Assembly (NCBI GenBank): GCA_036500765.1
Contig: DASYBM010000001.1
Coordinates: 62,001 to 126,000, forward strand
Source: Candidatus Sulfotelmatobacter sp.
Lineage (GTDB): Bacteria; Acidobacteriota; Terriglobia; Terriglobales; Acidobacteriaceae
Direction: 5' to 3'
Length of the DNA stretch: 64,000 nt
Below, piece after piece: positions 39,795-48,771 of this stretch (the stretch's first letter is position 1; each line of letters starts with the position of its first letter). Under the pieces are notes generated by a model. The model worked only from the letters and a program-made list of their open reading frames with translations, was not told the origin of the DNA and did no database searches. Position numbers and translations under genes: made by a program.

Positions 39795-41060
39795 CTACTG
39801 TCCGGCGCGAATAGGCGAGAGGCTCAGGCGGCCGGGTGCTTTCTTGCGGACGCCTTCGGCGGAGTAGACCAGATCGGGGTTGCCGTCGGAGTTGGAGGAC
39901 GCTTCGGCCAGGGCCGCGGCCAGCGCGCGGTACGAGCGGCTGATTTCAGGGCCATCCTGCAACACGATCGGCGTGCCATGATCGATAGAGGGCGAGACCG
40001 CCTGAAAAGCATTAGGGACTTTCCACAACACCTTGCAGTTGGTGACCTGCTCGACGTCCTCTTCAGTGAATCCTGGAATCTTCTTGTAGCGATTCAAAAC
40101 CAGGCGCAGACGATCGCGGCCAGTGCCTTCTTCGAGGAACGAGTGCATGCGTCCCGCGCTCCACAGCGAAACTACATCGGTTTGCGCGACGACCAGCACG
40201 GCATTCGACAGATCGGAGAGCAGGCGGGTGGTAGGGTCGAGGCGGCTGGAGGCATCGACGATCACGAAGCGGTAATGATTGACCAGAAGATCGAAGAGGC
40301 GCGCCAGTTCGCCAGGCGTCGGTTCGGTGGGATAAGGCTGCTGCGGCCCGGCCAGAAGATGCAAACCTTCTTTCGTGGGGCTCATGAGACCGTCGAGCAA
40401 AGAGACATCGAGTCGATGCAGGTTTTGCAATGCGTCGAGCACTCCGAATTGTGGGCGTAGATTCAAATGCAGCGCAGCGTGGCCGATGGGAGCAAAGTCG
40501 ACGAGGACCACATCGCCGTGCGATTGCTGGAGCGCGACGGCGGTATTGACGGCGGCGGTGGTACAGCCGGAGCCGCCTTTGGCGCTCAAAAAAGTAAATA
40601 CCCGGGCCTTGCCTTCGCCCCCGAGACTGCGTGTCCGCGAGGAACTGAAACGGGTGAGAGCTTCGAGCAAGGGCTCGGAGCCGGCGGAGTGATCCAGATA
40701 TTCGCCGGCGCCAGCGCGCATGCTGGCGACGATCGTAGCCGGCTGAGTCATCTCGCCATTGGCGAAGATGCCGATTTTCTGAGTGGTTGCGCGAATCAGT
40801 TCGATGCTGCGGATGGCGCGCTGTGCGTCGTGCGCCGATATGTCAATGATGACAACTTCGGCTCGCGAATCCTGAATCTGGCGGAGAATGGCGTCGGTAG
40901 GCCCGGCTGGAAACCCGACATGGCTGAACACCGCCTGGCCGAGGCGCGTCGCTTGCAAACGATTTTGCAACGTGGATAAGCGGTCGTGGTCCTCGCCCAA
41001 AAGGGCGACGGAGATGCCATGCATAGCGCGGTTCTCGCTGATTTCTCTCGGTGTCTGCAT
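39795..41060 (-). CDS. CpaE/TadZ-like ParA/MinD-type ATPase
   Basis: 421 residues. The first 140 form a receiver-like domain (ISVALLGEDHDRLSTLQNRL ... VVIIDISAHD). A MinD-like ATPase follows, with the deviant Walker A SAKGGSGCTT at 159-168 and VVLVDFAPIGHAALHLNL as the A' box. CpaE/TadZ proteins set the polar position of Tad/Flp pilus assembly. No tad pilus genes are adjacent; the neighbours are PilZ genes. Start ATG 41060 is used; ATG 41024 (MHGISVALL) is an alternative. Confidence 0.82.
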   Translation of the reverse strand: MQTPREISENRAMHGISVALLGEDHDRLSTLQNRLQATRLGQAVFSHVGFPAGPTDAILRQIQDSRAEVVIIDISAHDAQRAIRSIELIRATTQKIGIFANGEMTQPATIVASMRAGAGEYLDHSAGSEPLLEALTRFSSSRTRSLGGEGKARVFTFLSAKGGSGCTTAAVNTAVALQQSHGDVVLVDFAPIGHAALHLNLRPQFGVLDALQNLHRLDVSLLDGLMSPTKEGLHLLAGPQQPYPTEPTPGELARLFDLLVNHYRFVIVDASSRLDPTTRLLSDLSNAVLVVAQTDVVSLWSAGRMHSFLEEGTGRDRLRLVLNRYKKIPGFTEEDVEQVTNCKVLWKVPNAFQAVSPSIDHGTPIVLQDGPEISRSYRALAAALAEASSNSDGNPDLVYSAEGVRKKAPGRLSLSPIRAGQ

Positions 41061-41337
41061 GTTAAAAAGAGAACCCGCTCCTCGCCAAGTGACCTAGGTA
41101 ACAGGCAGCGCCCTGGCACGCGCTACCAGCGCATGCTTCAACATCGCGGCCGCTTGATGCACATCTTTGGGGGGAAAACAAAATGTAGCGAAACCGAGGT
41201 AGCTGGTCACTGTTGCGAAACATTGTATGACAGGATGGGAAAATTTGAAAAGCGGTTGAGCGGGAAAAAGGTTTTCAGACCCGAAGCCGGAATCCGCCGG
41301 TTTTTACGGAACAAGAATCACCGGATGCAGGAAGCCG

Positions 41338-41811
41338 TTAACCCAGGTCAGGGCGGGAGGAATGAGCAACCGGGCGGGCGTCATGAGGGCGAGGGCGACG
41401 GTCGTCCTGAGGATGCAGTGCCGAAACGCGTGGGAAAGTGACGCCGGTTTCGGATTCGGGCAGATATTCATATCCCTCGAAACGGACGGCGACTCCGATT
41501 TTCGGGCTTTGAGTTGAATCGTGTGCAGCATCGGACGACGATGCAGGCCGGACGATCCGCAGAATATGGCCGCGGCAGCGTACGGGCATACTTTCGCCGA
41601 GCGTGATTTCGGAGGGCATGCGCAGCGTGAGCTCGATTTCCGAGCCTTCGGTAAGCGCGGCATTGGTAAAGAAGAACACTCCGCGAGAACTGAGGTCCTG
41701 CGTGAAACCGACGCCTTCCATGGAAGTGGCGGACTGGCGAAGCGAAAGCGGAAGCAGATACGGGAACCGCTGTCCGGCACGGCGTTCAATCCCAACTGGA
41801 GGGGCGGTCAT
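41338..41811 (-). CDS. PilZ-domain protein with canonical c-di-GMP motif
   Basis: 157 residues. ERRAGQRFPYLLPLSL provides the arginine motif, and TQDLSSRGVFFFTNAALTEG contains DLSSRG, the canonical (D/N)xSxxG. The strand pattern to IGVAVRFEGYEYL completes the PilZ barrel. The tail is basic and disordered. It is the only one of the three PilZ proteins here with a clear ligand motif, and it lies 277 bp upstream of the CpaE-like gene in the same direction. Confidence 0.82.
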   Translation of the reverse strand: MTAPPVGIERRAGQRFPYLLPLSLRQSATSMEGVGFTQDLSSRGVFFFTNAALTEGSEIELTLRMPSEITLGESMPVRCRGHILRIVRPASSSDAAHDSTQSPKIGVAVRFEGYEYLPESETGVTFPRVSALHPQDDRRPRPHDARPVAHSSRPDLG

Positions 41812-42162
41812 AGTTCGTCACTTCGTTTCGTGACTTCCTTTCCTGACTCTCCTTTGCCGAATCGCCGAAAGTGCAGGCGTTACTTTAGCTCACCGCGAGC
41901 AATAAGAGAAGTTCCAAATTGGTCTGGTTGGGAACTTTTTCCAAGCCGTTCATGGGCTAGGACTTGGCGGGATGGCCTAAAGGCGGATACCGCCGCCAGG
42001 GCCGAGGTGCTGTGGAAAAGTCCGAGCAAAGCTGTTTTTGGGCGTGTCCGGGGGTGGTCCCGATCACGATATAGTGGTGCTTGGGCGGGCGCGTCATAAT
42101 CCGAAAATGGTCATTCCCAAGCTTGTCGTACTAAAAGCGAGTCATACTAAAAGAAGGAAAAC
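41812..42162. other. Divergent intergenic region between PilZ and MFS genes
   Basis: 351 bp with no supported gene. It contains a weak hairpin followed by T residues (AAGTTCC ... GGAACTTTTT, about 41913-41940). A 16-bp imperfect direct repeat (GTCGTACTAAAAGCGA / GTCATACTAAAAGAAG, 42125-42156) touches the ribosome site of the MFS gene. Confidence 0.55.
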
Positions 42163-43563
42163 GTGGCGGAATCGAACATTCCAATTCCAGAGAATGCATC
42201 GGAGAGGGCCGGAACGGCAGTTGACACTCGCACGCCGCGCTGGCAAGTAGCTGGACGCGCCCTTCGGCATCGCAACTTCCAGCTTTTTTTCAGCGGACAA
42301 TTAATTTCCCTGATCGGCACCTGGATGCAGACCGTGGCCCAGTCGTGGCTCGTCTACCGGCTGACCGGCTCAGGATTGGAGCTGGGGGCGGTGGGTTTCG
42401 CCAGCCAGATTCCGGTATTTCTCTTTGCGCCGATCGGCGGCATTGTGGCCGACCGCATCAACCGCAAGCACGTGGTGATCGCTACGCAGGTCTCATCGAT
42501 GCTGCTGGCGTTTGTGCTGGCGGCGCTCACGCTAACGCACAGAATAACGGTCCCGGAAGTTTTCGTGCTGGCGGCACTGTTGGGCGTGGTGAACGCCTTC
42601 GACATTCCCGGACGGCAATCCTTCCTGGTGGACATGGTGGGCAAGGACGATTTGATGAACGCCATCGCTCTGAATTCTTCCATGTTCAATGGGGCGCGCG
42701 TGGTAGGGCCGGCAGTGGCTGGAATTTTGGTAGCGAGATTGGGCGAAGGCTGGTGCTTTTTCGCGAACGCGGTGAGTTATATCGCCGTGATCGCGGGATT
42801 GTTGATGATGAACGTTCACGCTCCGTCGCGAATCTCGTCCAAGGCGCCGCCCTGGGAGCACATCAAAGAAGGATTTCAATTCGTGAACCGGACTGCGCCG
42901 ATTCGCGCGCTGGTGATTTTGTTGGGGCTGGTGAGTGTCGCGGGAATGCCGTATTCCGTGTTAATGCCGATTTTTGCCGACAAGATTCTGCACGGCGGGG
43001 GTCAGGGATTGGCGTCACTTATAGGGTCGCATGACCTGGGCGCGGTGCGACTGGGCATACTGATGGGGGCGGCCGGAGTGGGTGCGCTGCTGGGCGCATT
43101 GACTCTTGCCGTGCGGACCGGCGTGAAGGGTTTGGGAACCTGGATCAGCGTATGCTGCGCCGGGTTCGGCATCAGCCTGATGTTGTTTTCATTTTCGACA
43201 TCATTCTGGTTATCGGTTGTGCTGCTGTTGCCGGTGGGATATTTCATCATGCTGCAAATGGCTTCGTCGAACACATTGATTCAAGTGATGGTACCCGACG
43301 CGCTGCGCGGACGAATGATGGCGGTGTATTCCATGATGTTTATGGGCATGGCGCCGATCGGGGCGTTGCTTGGCGGCGCGCTGTCAGACCGACTGGGTGC
43401 GCCGCTCACGGTCGCGATCGGCGGACTCGCCTCGGTTCTGGGAGCGTGGTGGTTCAGCGTGCAATTGCCGAAAATTCGCGTGGAGGCGCGGCAGTTGATC
43501 ATTGCGCAGCAGATGGCCGGCGGCGAGCCATCGGAAGAGATGACGGCGGGGGTAGCTAAATAG
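42163..43563 (+). CDS. MFS exporter (EntS/MFS_3-like)
   Basis: 466 residues from GTG 42163, with AAGAAGG eight bases upstream. ALRHRNFQLFFSGQLISLIG, TWMQTVAQSWLVYRLTGS and VADRINRKHVVIATQ are typical of the MFS_3 / enterobactin-exporter-like branch. About twelve membrane spans. Such proteins export siderophores or drugs; no biosynthetic partner is nearby. The gene converges on the F420 operon with a 40-bp gap. Confidence 0.85.
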   Translation: MAESNIPIPENASERAGTAVDTRTPRWQVAGRALRHRNFQLFFSGQLISLIGTWMQTVAQSWLVYRLTGSGLELGAVGFASQIPVFLFAPIGGIVADRINRKHVVIATQVSSMLLAFVLAALTLTHRITVPEVFVLAALLGVVNAFDIPGRQSFLVDMVGKDDLMNAIALNSSMFNGARVVGPAVAGILVARLGEGWCFFANAVSYIAVIAGLLMMNVHAPSRISSKAPPWEHIKEGFQFVNRTAPIRALVILLGLVSVAGMPYSVLMPIFADKILHGGGQGLASLIGSHDLGAVRLGILMGAAGVGALLGALTLAVRTGVKGLGTWISVCCAGFGISLMLFSFSTSFWLSVVLLLPVGYFIMLQMASSNTLIQVMVPDALRGRMMAVYSMMFMGMAPIGALLGGALSDRLGAPLTVAIGGLASVLGAWWFSVQLPKIRVEARQLIIAQQMAGGEPSEEMTAGVAK

Positions 43564-43603
43564 AGGCTAAACATTTTCCGCATCGTCGTAAGAAGTAGCA
43601 GGC

Positions 43604-45172
43604 TTACTTTCGCAACGCGCTGCGTCCGAGCGCCACCAGGAAGATTGCGCTCTTCCCGCGGGCGTGGGGAGAGAAGAAGCTGACTACGTCGTCGTCATAG
43701 AAAGTCAGGCCGGTGGCGCCGAGATGTTGCGCGTATGCGCCGAGATAGAGCTTACCGCCCAGGATGCCGGCCTCCAGCTGTACAGCGCGATATCCGCGGT
43801 TGCCGTAGCGGCCGAGAATCTTTTTCAAATCGGCGAGGAAGAACACGTCAACGGCCGCGTCGGCAGGGAGTTGTTGTTCCAGGCCGAGGTATCCGGCCTT
43901 GTCGCGGAAGTCGCCGGGCTTCAGCAACTCCAGAATTCTTTTCTCCCAGTGATAGACGTAGGCTCCGGAAGCCAGCCCGACCACGCTGTTAACGATCAAG
44001 TAGAGATCATTCAAATGAAGATCGCTGAGGTGACTTCCAGCAGGATCGAGGAAGTCGGCGGGGATGCCGCGCGTGGCGCGGTCGAGCGTGGTGGAGAGTT
44101 GCGGAAAAGTCATGGGATCGCGGGCGAACTGACGAGTGGATCCACGGCGCGAGATAACTTGTTCGATGGTATCGCGCGGAATGGCGGCATCGTCGAGTGG
44201 TTGAAGAGGAGTGGTGACTCCTTTGGGCGCGGGAAGTTCGTGCGCGGGCGTGTTTTCGCGCCAGGCTGCCACTTCGTCGGCGGAGTCGAACGACGAGGCT
44301 TCGTGCATCTTGCGCATCGCCGGATAGTCGACCTCTTCCGGCGAATAGGCAACGATGGGCAGGTCAAGTGGCGCGATTACTGGCGCGGCGGTCGGCGCGT
44401 GATCTGTGTAGCCGATAGGCACCAGCGAGAACGCGACTTCGCGCTTGGTATCGAGGCTGAGCAAGGCATTCACTTGCGAGTCGACGAAGCCCGCGACGAT
44501 TTTTGCCGGAAGCGTCATGGCCGCAGACATCGCAAGAAGGTTGGCGAGGAGGGTGCCGTTATCCCAACCGAAATGGCGATACGTGCGGGAGTGATATTTC
44601 CAGGCATTGCGCCAGTAAGTGCCTGTGCAGACGATCGTGACCGGAGCGTGAGCAACGGATGAGTCACCTCCGGTGGCTTCAACCAGCGCCTGACGGAAAT
44701 CACCAGAGCGTAATTGGCGCAACCCGAATTCGGCGGCGCCGAAGTGATAGACGCCGGCGGCAAGACCCGGAGAATCCTTGCCGCCCGGCAGATCGGTACA
44801 AACAATATAAAGTTCGATCTCGTAGAGCGCACCGGTGCAGGCTGCGGCGCGGAAGAAGGTCTCGCCTTGCGGATGTTTCTTGCTGCGAATGACTCCGGCG
44901 GAAAAGAACAAAAGTTGCGCCAGGGTTTCGACGGCGGGGATAGCTTCCGGTTGCGCGGGAACGTTCCGAGTTGCGATGGCCGTAAGCGCGGGGACGCCGG
45001 TATCGCGGAAATCGCGGGGCAGGCGCGTCACTTCGAGCGTGGGATAAATCTTGAACAAAAGCGGCTTATTCTCCCAGTCGAGAAAATGCGGATGCATCCG
45101 AATGCTCTGGTAGGAGTGCTTCGTGCCGCTGTGGTACATCCAGGCGGCGTCGAGGTTTTTGTTCTGGCTCAA
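43604..45172 (-). CDS. SagB/ThcOx-type tandem nitroreductase, last gene of the F420 operon
   Basis: 522 residues made of two nitroreductase-fold halves (about 40-275 and 300-515). The first half holds LAQLLFFSAGVIRSKKHPQG, AACTGALYEIELYIV and GWDNGTLLANLLAMSAAM. The second holds VISRRGSTRQFARDPMTFPQL and AVQLEAGILGGKLYLGAYAQHLGATGLTFYDDDV. The arrangement matches SagB/ThcOx-type FMN proteins. No azoline-peptide synthesis genes are nearby, so the bacteriocin role is unlikely. The gene begins 37 bp after npdG. I infer a role with F420, perhaps reducing dehydro-F420 as the C-terminal domain of FbiB does in actinobacteria. This is untested. Confidence 0.8.
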   Translation of the reverse strand: MSQNKNLDAAWMYHSGTKHSYQSIRMHPHFLDWENKPLLFKIYPTLEVTRLPRDFRDTGVPALTAIATRNVPAQPEAIPAVETLAQLLFFSAGVIRSKKHPQGETFFRAAACTGALYEIELYIVCTDLPGGKDSPGLAAGVYHFGAAEFGLRQLRSGDFRQALVEATGGDSSVAHAPVTIVCTGTYWRNAWKYHSRTYRHFGWDNGTLLANLLAMSAAMTLPAKIVAGFVDSQVNALLSLDTKREVAFSLVPIGYTDHAPTAAPVIAPLDLPIVAYSPEEVDYPAMRKMHEASSFDSADEVAAWRENTPAHELPAPKGVTTPLQPLDDAAIPRDTIEQVISRRGSTRQFARDPMTFPQLSTTLDRATRGIPADFLDPAGSHLSDLHLNDLYLIVNSVVGLASGAYVYHWEKRILELLKPGDFRDKAGYLGLEQQLPADAAVDVFFLADLKKILGRYGNRGYRAVQLEAGILGGKLYLGAYAQHLGATGLTFYDDDVVSFFSPHARGKSAIFLVALGRSALRK

Positions 45173-45209
45173 GACGGGTGCCCTTGGTAGTTCGTGCTTT
45201 TCGCAGCCA

Positions 45210-45911
45210 CTATCGATAAGCCGAGCTCGGCAGGCCGGTGATGCGAATTCCGGCGTGGCCTTTGTGGCGGATATTCATACCGATCAGTAACGCGGTGATC
45301 TGCTCCACGATGCGGGCGTTTTCAAGTTTGCCCCCGTCAAGGGCGCGGACGCCAGGAATCTTTGCCGCCAGTTCGCGCGTGAGCTGCGCGGCGTCAGGAT
45401 CGTCGCTGCATACGATCACGTCGCAATCGAGTGGGGCGTCGCCGTTCAGGACTTCGGCGGAAACATTGTGGAAGGCGGCCACGACGCTCACTTCTTTGGG
45501 CACGAGTTCGGCGGCTTGTTGCGCGGCGCATCCTTGCCAGACTCCGAGAGTGCGCGAGGCGCGCCCGCCGACGCCGGCCGCCAAGGGCACAGTCGCGTCG
45601 ATCAGGATGCTGCCCTCCGTTATGGACGGTTTGAGCTGCTTGAGCAGCGTGGCCTGGCTTTCGAAAGGCACGGTCAGCATCAGAATGTCCGCGGCGGCAC
45701 ACGCTGCGCTGTTCTCCATGCCGGAAACGTGAGCGTCAACTCCAACTTTTTGTTGAATGGATGCAGCAACCTGCTCTGCGCGTTCTTCGTTGCGGGAACC
45801 AATGATGATCGTTTCTCCGGCGCGGGCCCAGCGCAGAGCGAGTCCCATGCCCGCCGGACCGGTTCCACCGATCACTGCGATAGGGCGGACACCTGCGGGA
45901 TTGGCGCTCAT
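45210..45911 (-). CDS. npdG: F420H2:NADP+ oxidoreductase
   Basis: 233 residues from ATG 45911, which shares ATGA with the cofH stop. The N-terminal Rossmann motif is IAVIGGTGPAGMGLALRWARAG, with IIIGSRNEERAEQVA for the NADP phosphate. Later landmarks are ILMLTVPFESQA, VVAAFHNVSAEVL and CDVIVCSDDPDA, all typical of the NpdG/Fno family. It exchanges hydride between F420 and NADP. Its place in the operon supports the assignment strongly. Confidence 0.92.
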   Translation of the reverse strand: MSANPAGVRPIAVIGGTGPAGMGLALRWARAGETIIIGSRNEERAEQVAASIQQKVGVDAHVSGMENSAACAAADILMLTVPFESQATLLKQLKPSITEGSILIDATVPLAAGVGGRASRTLGVWQGCAAQQAAELVPKEVSVVAAFHNVSAEVLNGDAPLDCDVIVCSDDPDAAQLTRELAAKIPGVRALDGGKLENARIVEQITALLIGMNIRHKGHAGIRITGLPSSAYR

Positions 45912-47146
45912 GCGAACTCCGCCTCGCACGATTCCTCGGCAGTGATCTCATTTTCATTCATGGGCAGCTTGATCTGGATGCGGGTATAAGTCGTGTTGCG
46001 CTCGGCGGGAATGCGGCCCATTTCAAGAATCAGCGACTGAAAATCCTCAGGGCTGGTGTACTGGCCGGCAGTGGCTCCGGCTTCGCGGGAAATATTTTCT
46101 TCCATCAAGGTGCCGCCGTAGTCGTTGGCCCCGGCATGCAGACAGAGTTGCGACAGGCGGCGGTTCAGCTTTACCCACGATACTTGAATATTGTTAATCG
46201 AGCCCGCGAGCAGTAAGCGGGCCAGCGCATGCACTTTAAGATGCTCGGCGAGCGTAGGCCCGGTACGGGCAAGTCCCTGATGAAAGAGCAGCGTGTTCTG
46301 ATGAATGAAGCCGAGCGGGACGAATTCGGTGAAGCCCCCGGTCTCGGATTGAATCTCGCGGAGCAGGCGCATCTGGCGGACCCAGTGGGCGGGAGTTTCC
46401 GCGTGCCCATACATGAGCGTCGAGGTGGTGCGAATGCCGCAGCGGTGCGCGGTGCGGATCACCTCAACCCATTGCGCGGTTGAAAGCTTATTGGCAGAAA
46501 GAATATGTCGAATCTCGTCGTCGAGAATTTCCGCAGCCGTTCCGGGCAGCGTGCCGAGGCCATTATCGCGCAGCATCGAGAGATAATCCGCCAGCGGCAT
46601 GCCGGTCAATTCAATACCGTAGACAATCTCCATCGGCGAAAAAGCATGAATGTGCATGCGCGGGACCGCGTTTTTAATTGCACGCAGAATATCGCGGTAG
46701 TGAAACTTGGGCAGGTCGTGCGGAAGGCCGCCCTGAATGCACACTTCAGTGGCGCCGAGTTGCCAGGCCTCGATCGCTTTCTGCGCCATTTGATCGAGCG
46801 TGAGGAAATAAGCGTCGGCTTCGCGCGGACCTCGGCTGAAGGCACAAAACTTGCATCCCACGAAACAGATATTCGTAAAATTGACGTTGCGGTTCACGAC
46901 GTAGGTCACAATGTTGCCGACGATTTCGGCGCGAAGCATATTCGCCGCGACCAGAAGGCCGAGCAAGTCGTCGCCTTCCGCGTTGGCCAGCGCGTAAGAC
47001 TCTTCGAGCGATAAATCGCCTCCATTCTGTGTTTCGAGAATTTTCTCCAGTGCGGCGCGCGCGTTGTTGGTCAGGCGCGAGGCGATGTCAGACCAGTCAA
47101 GAGAGGGGAAACTTTCCAGTTCCGAAAGTGCGAGTTCGCGGGGCAT
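45908..47146 (-). CDS. cofH: Fo synthase subunit 2 (radical SAM)
   Basis: 412 residues from ATG 47146 (MPRELALSELESFP); upstream frame-open codons overlap cofE and are rejected. The radical-SAM cluster motif is C94-x3-C98-x2-C101 (NICFVGCKFCAFSRG). EVCIQGGLPHDLPKFHYRDILRAIK and HAFSPMEIVYG are CofH hallmarks. It joins a tyrosine-derived fragment to 5-amino-6-ribitylaminouracil, together with CofG, to start Fo formation. Coupled to npdG by ATGA overlap. Confidence 0.95.
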   Translation of the reverse strand: MPRELALSELESFPSLDWSDIASRLTNNARAALEKILETQNGGDLSLEESYALANAEGDDLLGLLVAANMLRAEIVGNIVTYVVNRNVNFTNICFVGCKFCAFSRGPREADAYFLTLDQMAQKAIEAWQLGATEVCIQGGLPHDLPKFHYRDILRAIKNAVPRMHIHAFSPMEIVYGIELTGMPLADYLSMLRDNGLGTLPGTAAEILDDEIRHILSANKLSTAQWVEVIRTAHRCGIRTTSTLMYGHAETPAHWVRQMRLLREIQSETGGFTEFVPLGFIHQNTLLFHQGLARTGPTLAEHLKVHALARLLLAGSINNIQVSWVKLNRRLSQLCLHAGANDYGGTLMEENISREAGATAGQYTSPEDFQSLILEMGRIPAERNTTYTRIQIKLPMNENEITAEESCEAEFA

Positions 47147-47174
47147 AATGTCAATGACCTCGTACGGCAACAGT

Positions 47175-47993
47175 CTACCGGAATAAATCGCCGGCTGCCG
47201 GTCGGAGCATTCCGCGAACGCTGCCGGGGCCCGGCTCATACCGGAATCCCCGCACAATGCAGGCCGGCCTGCGATTGAGTTTGCCGCAGACGAGTCCGGC
47301 GGCGCACGCTAATTCGTCGGCCACGGCTTCGACACTGGCTTTCAGCTTGTAGCCATGCGGATCGCGGCGGCCGCGGTCGTCGCGCAGGGGTTTCATACCA
47401 GCGATTCCGATGGCGAATTCGGTGAGGCCTTCGCGCCACGGGCGTCCGAAACTGTCCGTGATGATGACCGCGATTGCCAATCCCGTGCGCTTCCTTACCG
47501 CGCGGCGGAGATTGGCGGCGGAACGGTCAGGATTTTCGGGAAGCAGCAGCGCGTGCGTGCCTCCATCGACATTGGAGACATCGACGCCGCTGTTAGCACA
47601 AAGAAAACCGTGGCGAGTTTCGGTGATGAGCACGCCGTTTCTGCGGCGAATCACGGCGCGGCTCTCGCTCAGTGCGAGCTCGACGAGACGCGCGTCGAGA
47701 GCATATTGCTTCGCCCAGGCGATCGACTCGGCCGAAGGTTGAATCGTCGATAGCTCGATGATTCGGCCCTCTGCCTTGGAAACGATTTTGTGTTTCACGA
47801 TAAGGATGTCGCCGGCTTTGAGGCGGAGGCTTCCGCGGAGAGGCTCGAGGAGCTTATCGGCGAGGCAATCGCCAGGACGAATTTCGTCGGCTACAGGGAT
47901 GGGAATCAGGTGGATTTCGTCAGATGAGGCGGGAACGGACTTCTTTCGTTCCTTTAGCCTGATCTGCTTCGCGGCAGCACCGGATCTGCTCAT
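47175..47993 (-). CDS. cofE: F420-0:gamma-glutamyl ligase
   Basis: 272 residues. ILIVKHKIVSKAEGRIIEL, GFLCANSGVDVSNVDGG, VIITDSFGRPWREGLTEFAIG and SVEAVADELACAAGLVCGK are all diagnostic of CofE. It adds glutamates to F420-0 with GTP. The protein stops at the normal CofE length and lacks the C-terminal nitroreductase domain of actinobacterial FbiB, so reduction of dehydro-F420, if needed, must be done by another protein. A 109-bp spacer separates it from cofC. Confidence 0.95.
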   Translation of the reverse strand: MSRSGAAAKQIRLKERKKSVPASSDEIHLIPIPVADEIRPGDCLADKLLEPLRGSLRLKAGDILIVKHKIVSKAEGRIIELSTIQPSAESIAWAKQYALDARLVELALSESRAVIRRRNGVLITETRHGFLCANSGVDVSNVDGGTHALLLPENPDRSAANLRRAVRKRTGLAIAVIITDSFGRPWREGLTEFAIGIAGMKPLRDDRGRRDPHGYKLKASVEAVADELACAAGLVCGKLNRRPACIVRGFRYEPGPGSVRGMLRPAAGDLFR

Positions 47994-48102
47994 AAGGCAA
48001 TATTATCCGGTTCTTCAGCAATGCCTATGTGGGGACAGCCGCCCCCGACTATCCGGTCGAGCGAAGCCAGACTGCTCTTGGGCAGGGCCACAAATCAGCG
48101 AC

Positions 48103-48771
48103 TTACCTCCGCTTCGCGGCGGGGGCGGAGGAGGCGTCCGCGCCTCCACACGCGAACTGGCGGGCCAGTTGCTGAGAATGAGTTTCGCCCGGAAGGGAGA
48201 TCAATTGTTGCAGGTCTGCCGGACTGTCGACATCAACGGCAATACCCGGCAGCTTCAGCACCACGCAAAGTCTACCGGTCGACTGCGCGGCGGCATGATG
48301 GGGTTTGAAACTGTCGTTGCCGAAGCGTAGCGGAAACAGATTCGCCGGCCGCCGGAAGGCGGCGTTAGTGCCGCGTCCGTCCGCGGCGGGGACCAGCACA
48401 CTGCCTTCGGTCGGCGACTGTTTCAGAATTTCGTGGAGCTCCCATGCTTGCATCAGAGGAATATCGGCGGGAATCACCAGCGTGCTCTCGACGCCGCGCT
48501 CCACGCAGATCTGTGTGGCCATTTCTATTGCGCCGGTCTCTCCCGGATTGAGCTGGTCGGGGATAATTTCAAATTCATATTCGCTGGCGAGTTCAGCGGC
48601 ATAAGGATCGCTGGATACGATGGCGACCGGCGGGCGATGCTTGCAGCCGTGCAACGTGGTAAGCACGTCAAGGAGCATGGCTTGCGCAAGCGCGGTGCGG
48701 GCGGGTTGATCGAGGGCGGTTGCCAGACGCTGCTTCGCAGCCGACAGACTCTTCACCGGAACGAGAATCAC
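48103..48771 (-). CDS. cofC: 2-phospho-L-lactate (or PEP) guanylyltransferase
   Basis: 222 residues. Start GTG 48771 overlaps the cofD stop as GTGA. ILVPVKSLSAAKQRLATAL is the nucleotide-binding start of CofC/FbiD. VIPADIPLMQAWELHEILKQS and VLVPAADGRGTNAAFRRPANLFPLRFGNDSFKPHHAAA hold the catalytic region. Whether the substrate is phospholactate, PEP or 3-phosphoglycerate cannot be decided by eye. The C-terminus is Ala-rich. Confidence 0.92.
   Translation of the reverse strand: MILVPVKSLSAAKQRLATALDQPARTALAQAMLLDVLTTLHGCKHRPPVAIVSSDPYAAELASEYEFEIIPDQLNPGETGAIEMATQICVERGVESTLVIPADIPLMQAWELHEILKQSPTEGSVLVPAADGRGTNAAFRRPANLFPLRFGNDSFKPHHAAAQSTGRLCVVLKLPGIAVDVDSPADLQQLISLPGETHSQQLARQFACGGADASSAPAAKRR

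Noticed and set aside
43664-44662. 332-codon open frame antisense to the nitroreductase gene
   Set aside because: No recognisable domain, and the minus frame carries two nitroreductase halves.
43604-45172. Azole-peptide (streptolysin S-type) biosynthesis cluster
   Set aside because: A SagB-like protein is present, but no SagC/SagD or YcaO protein and no precursor peptide is seen; the neighbours are F420 genes.
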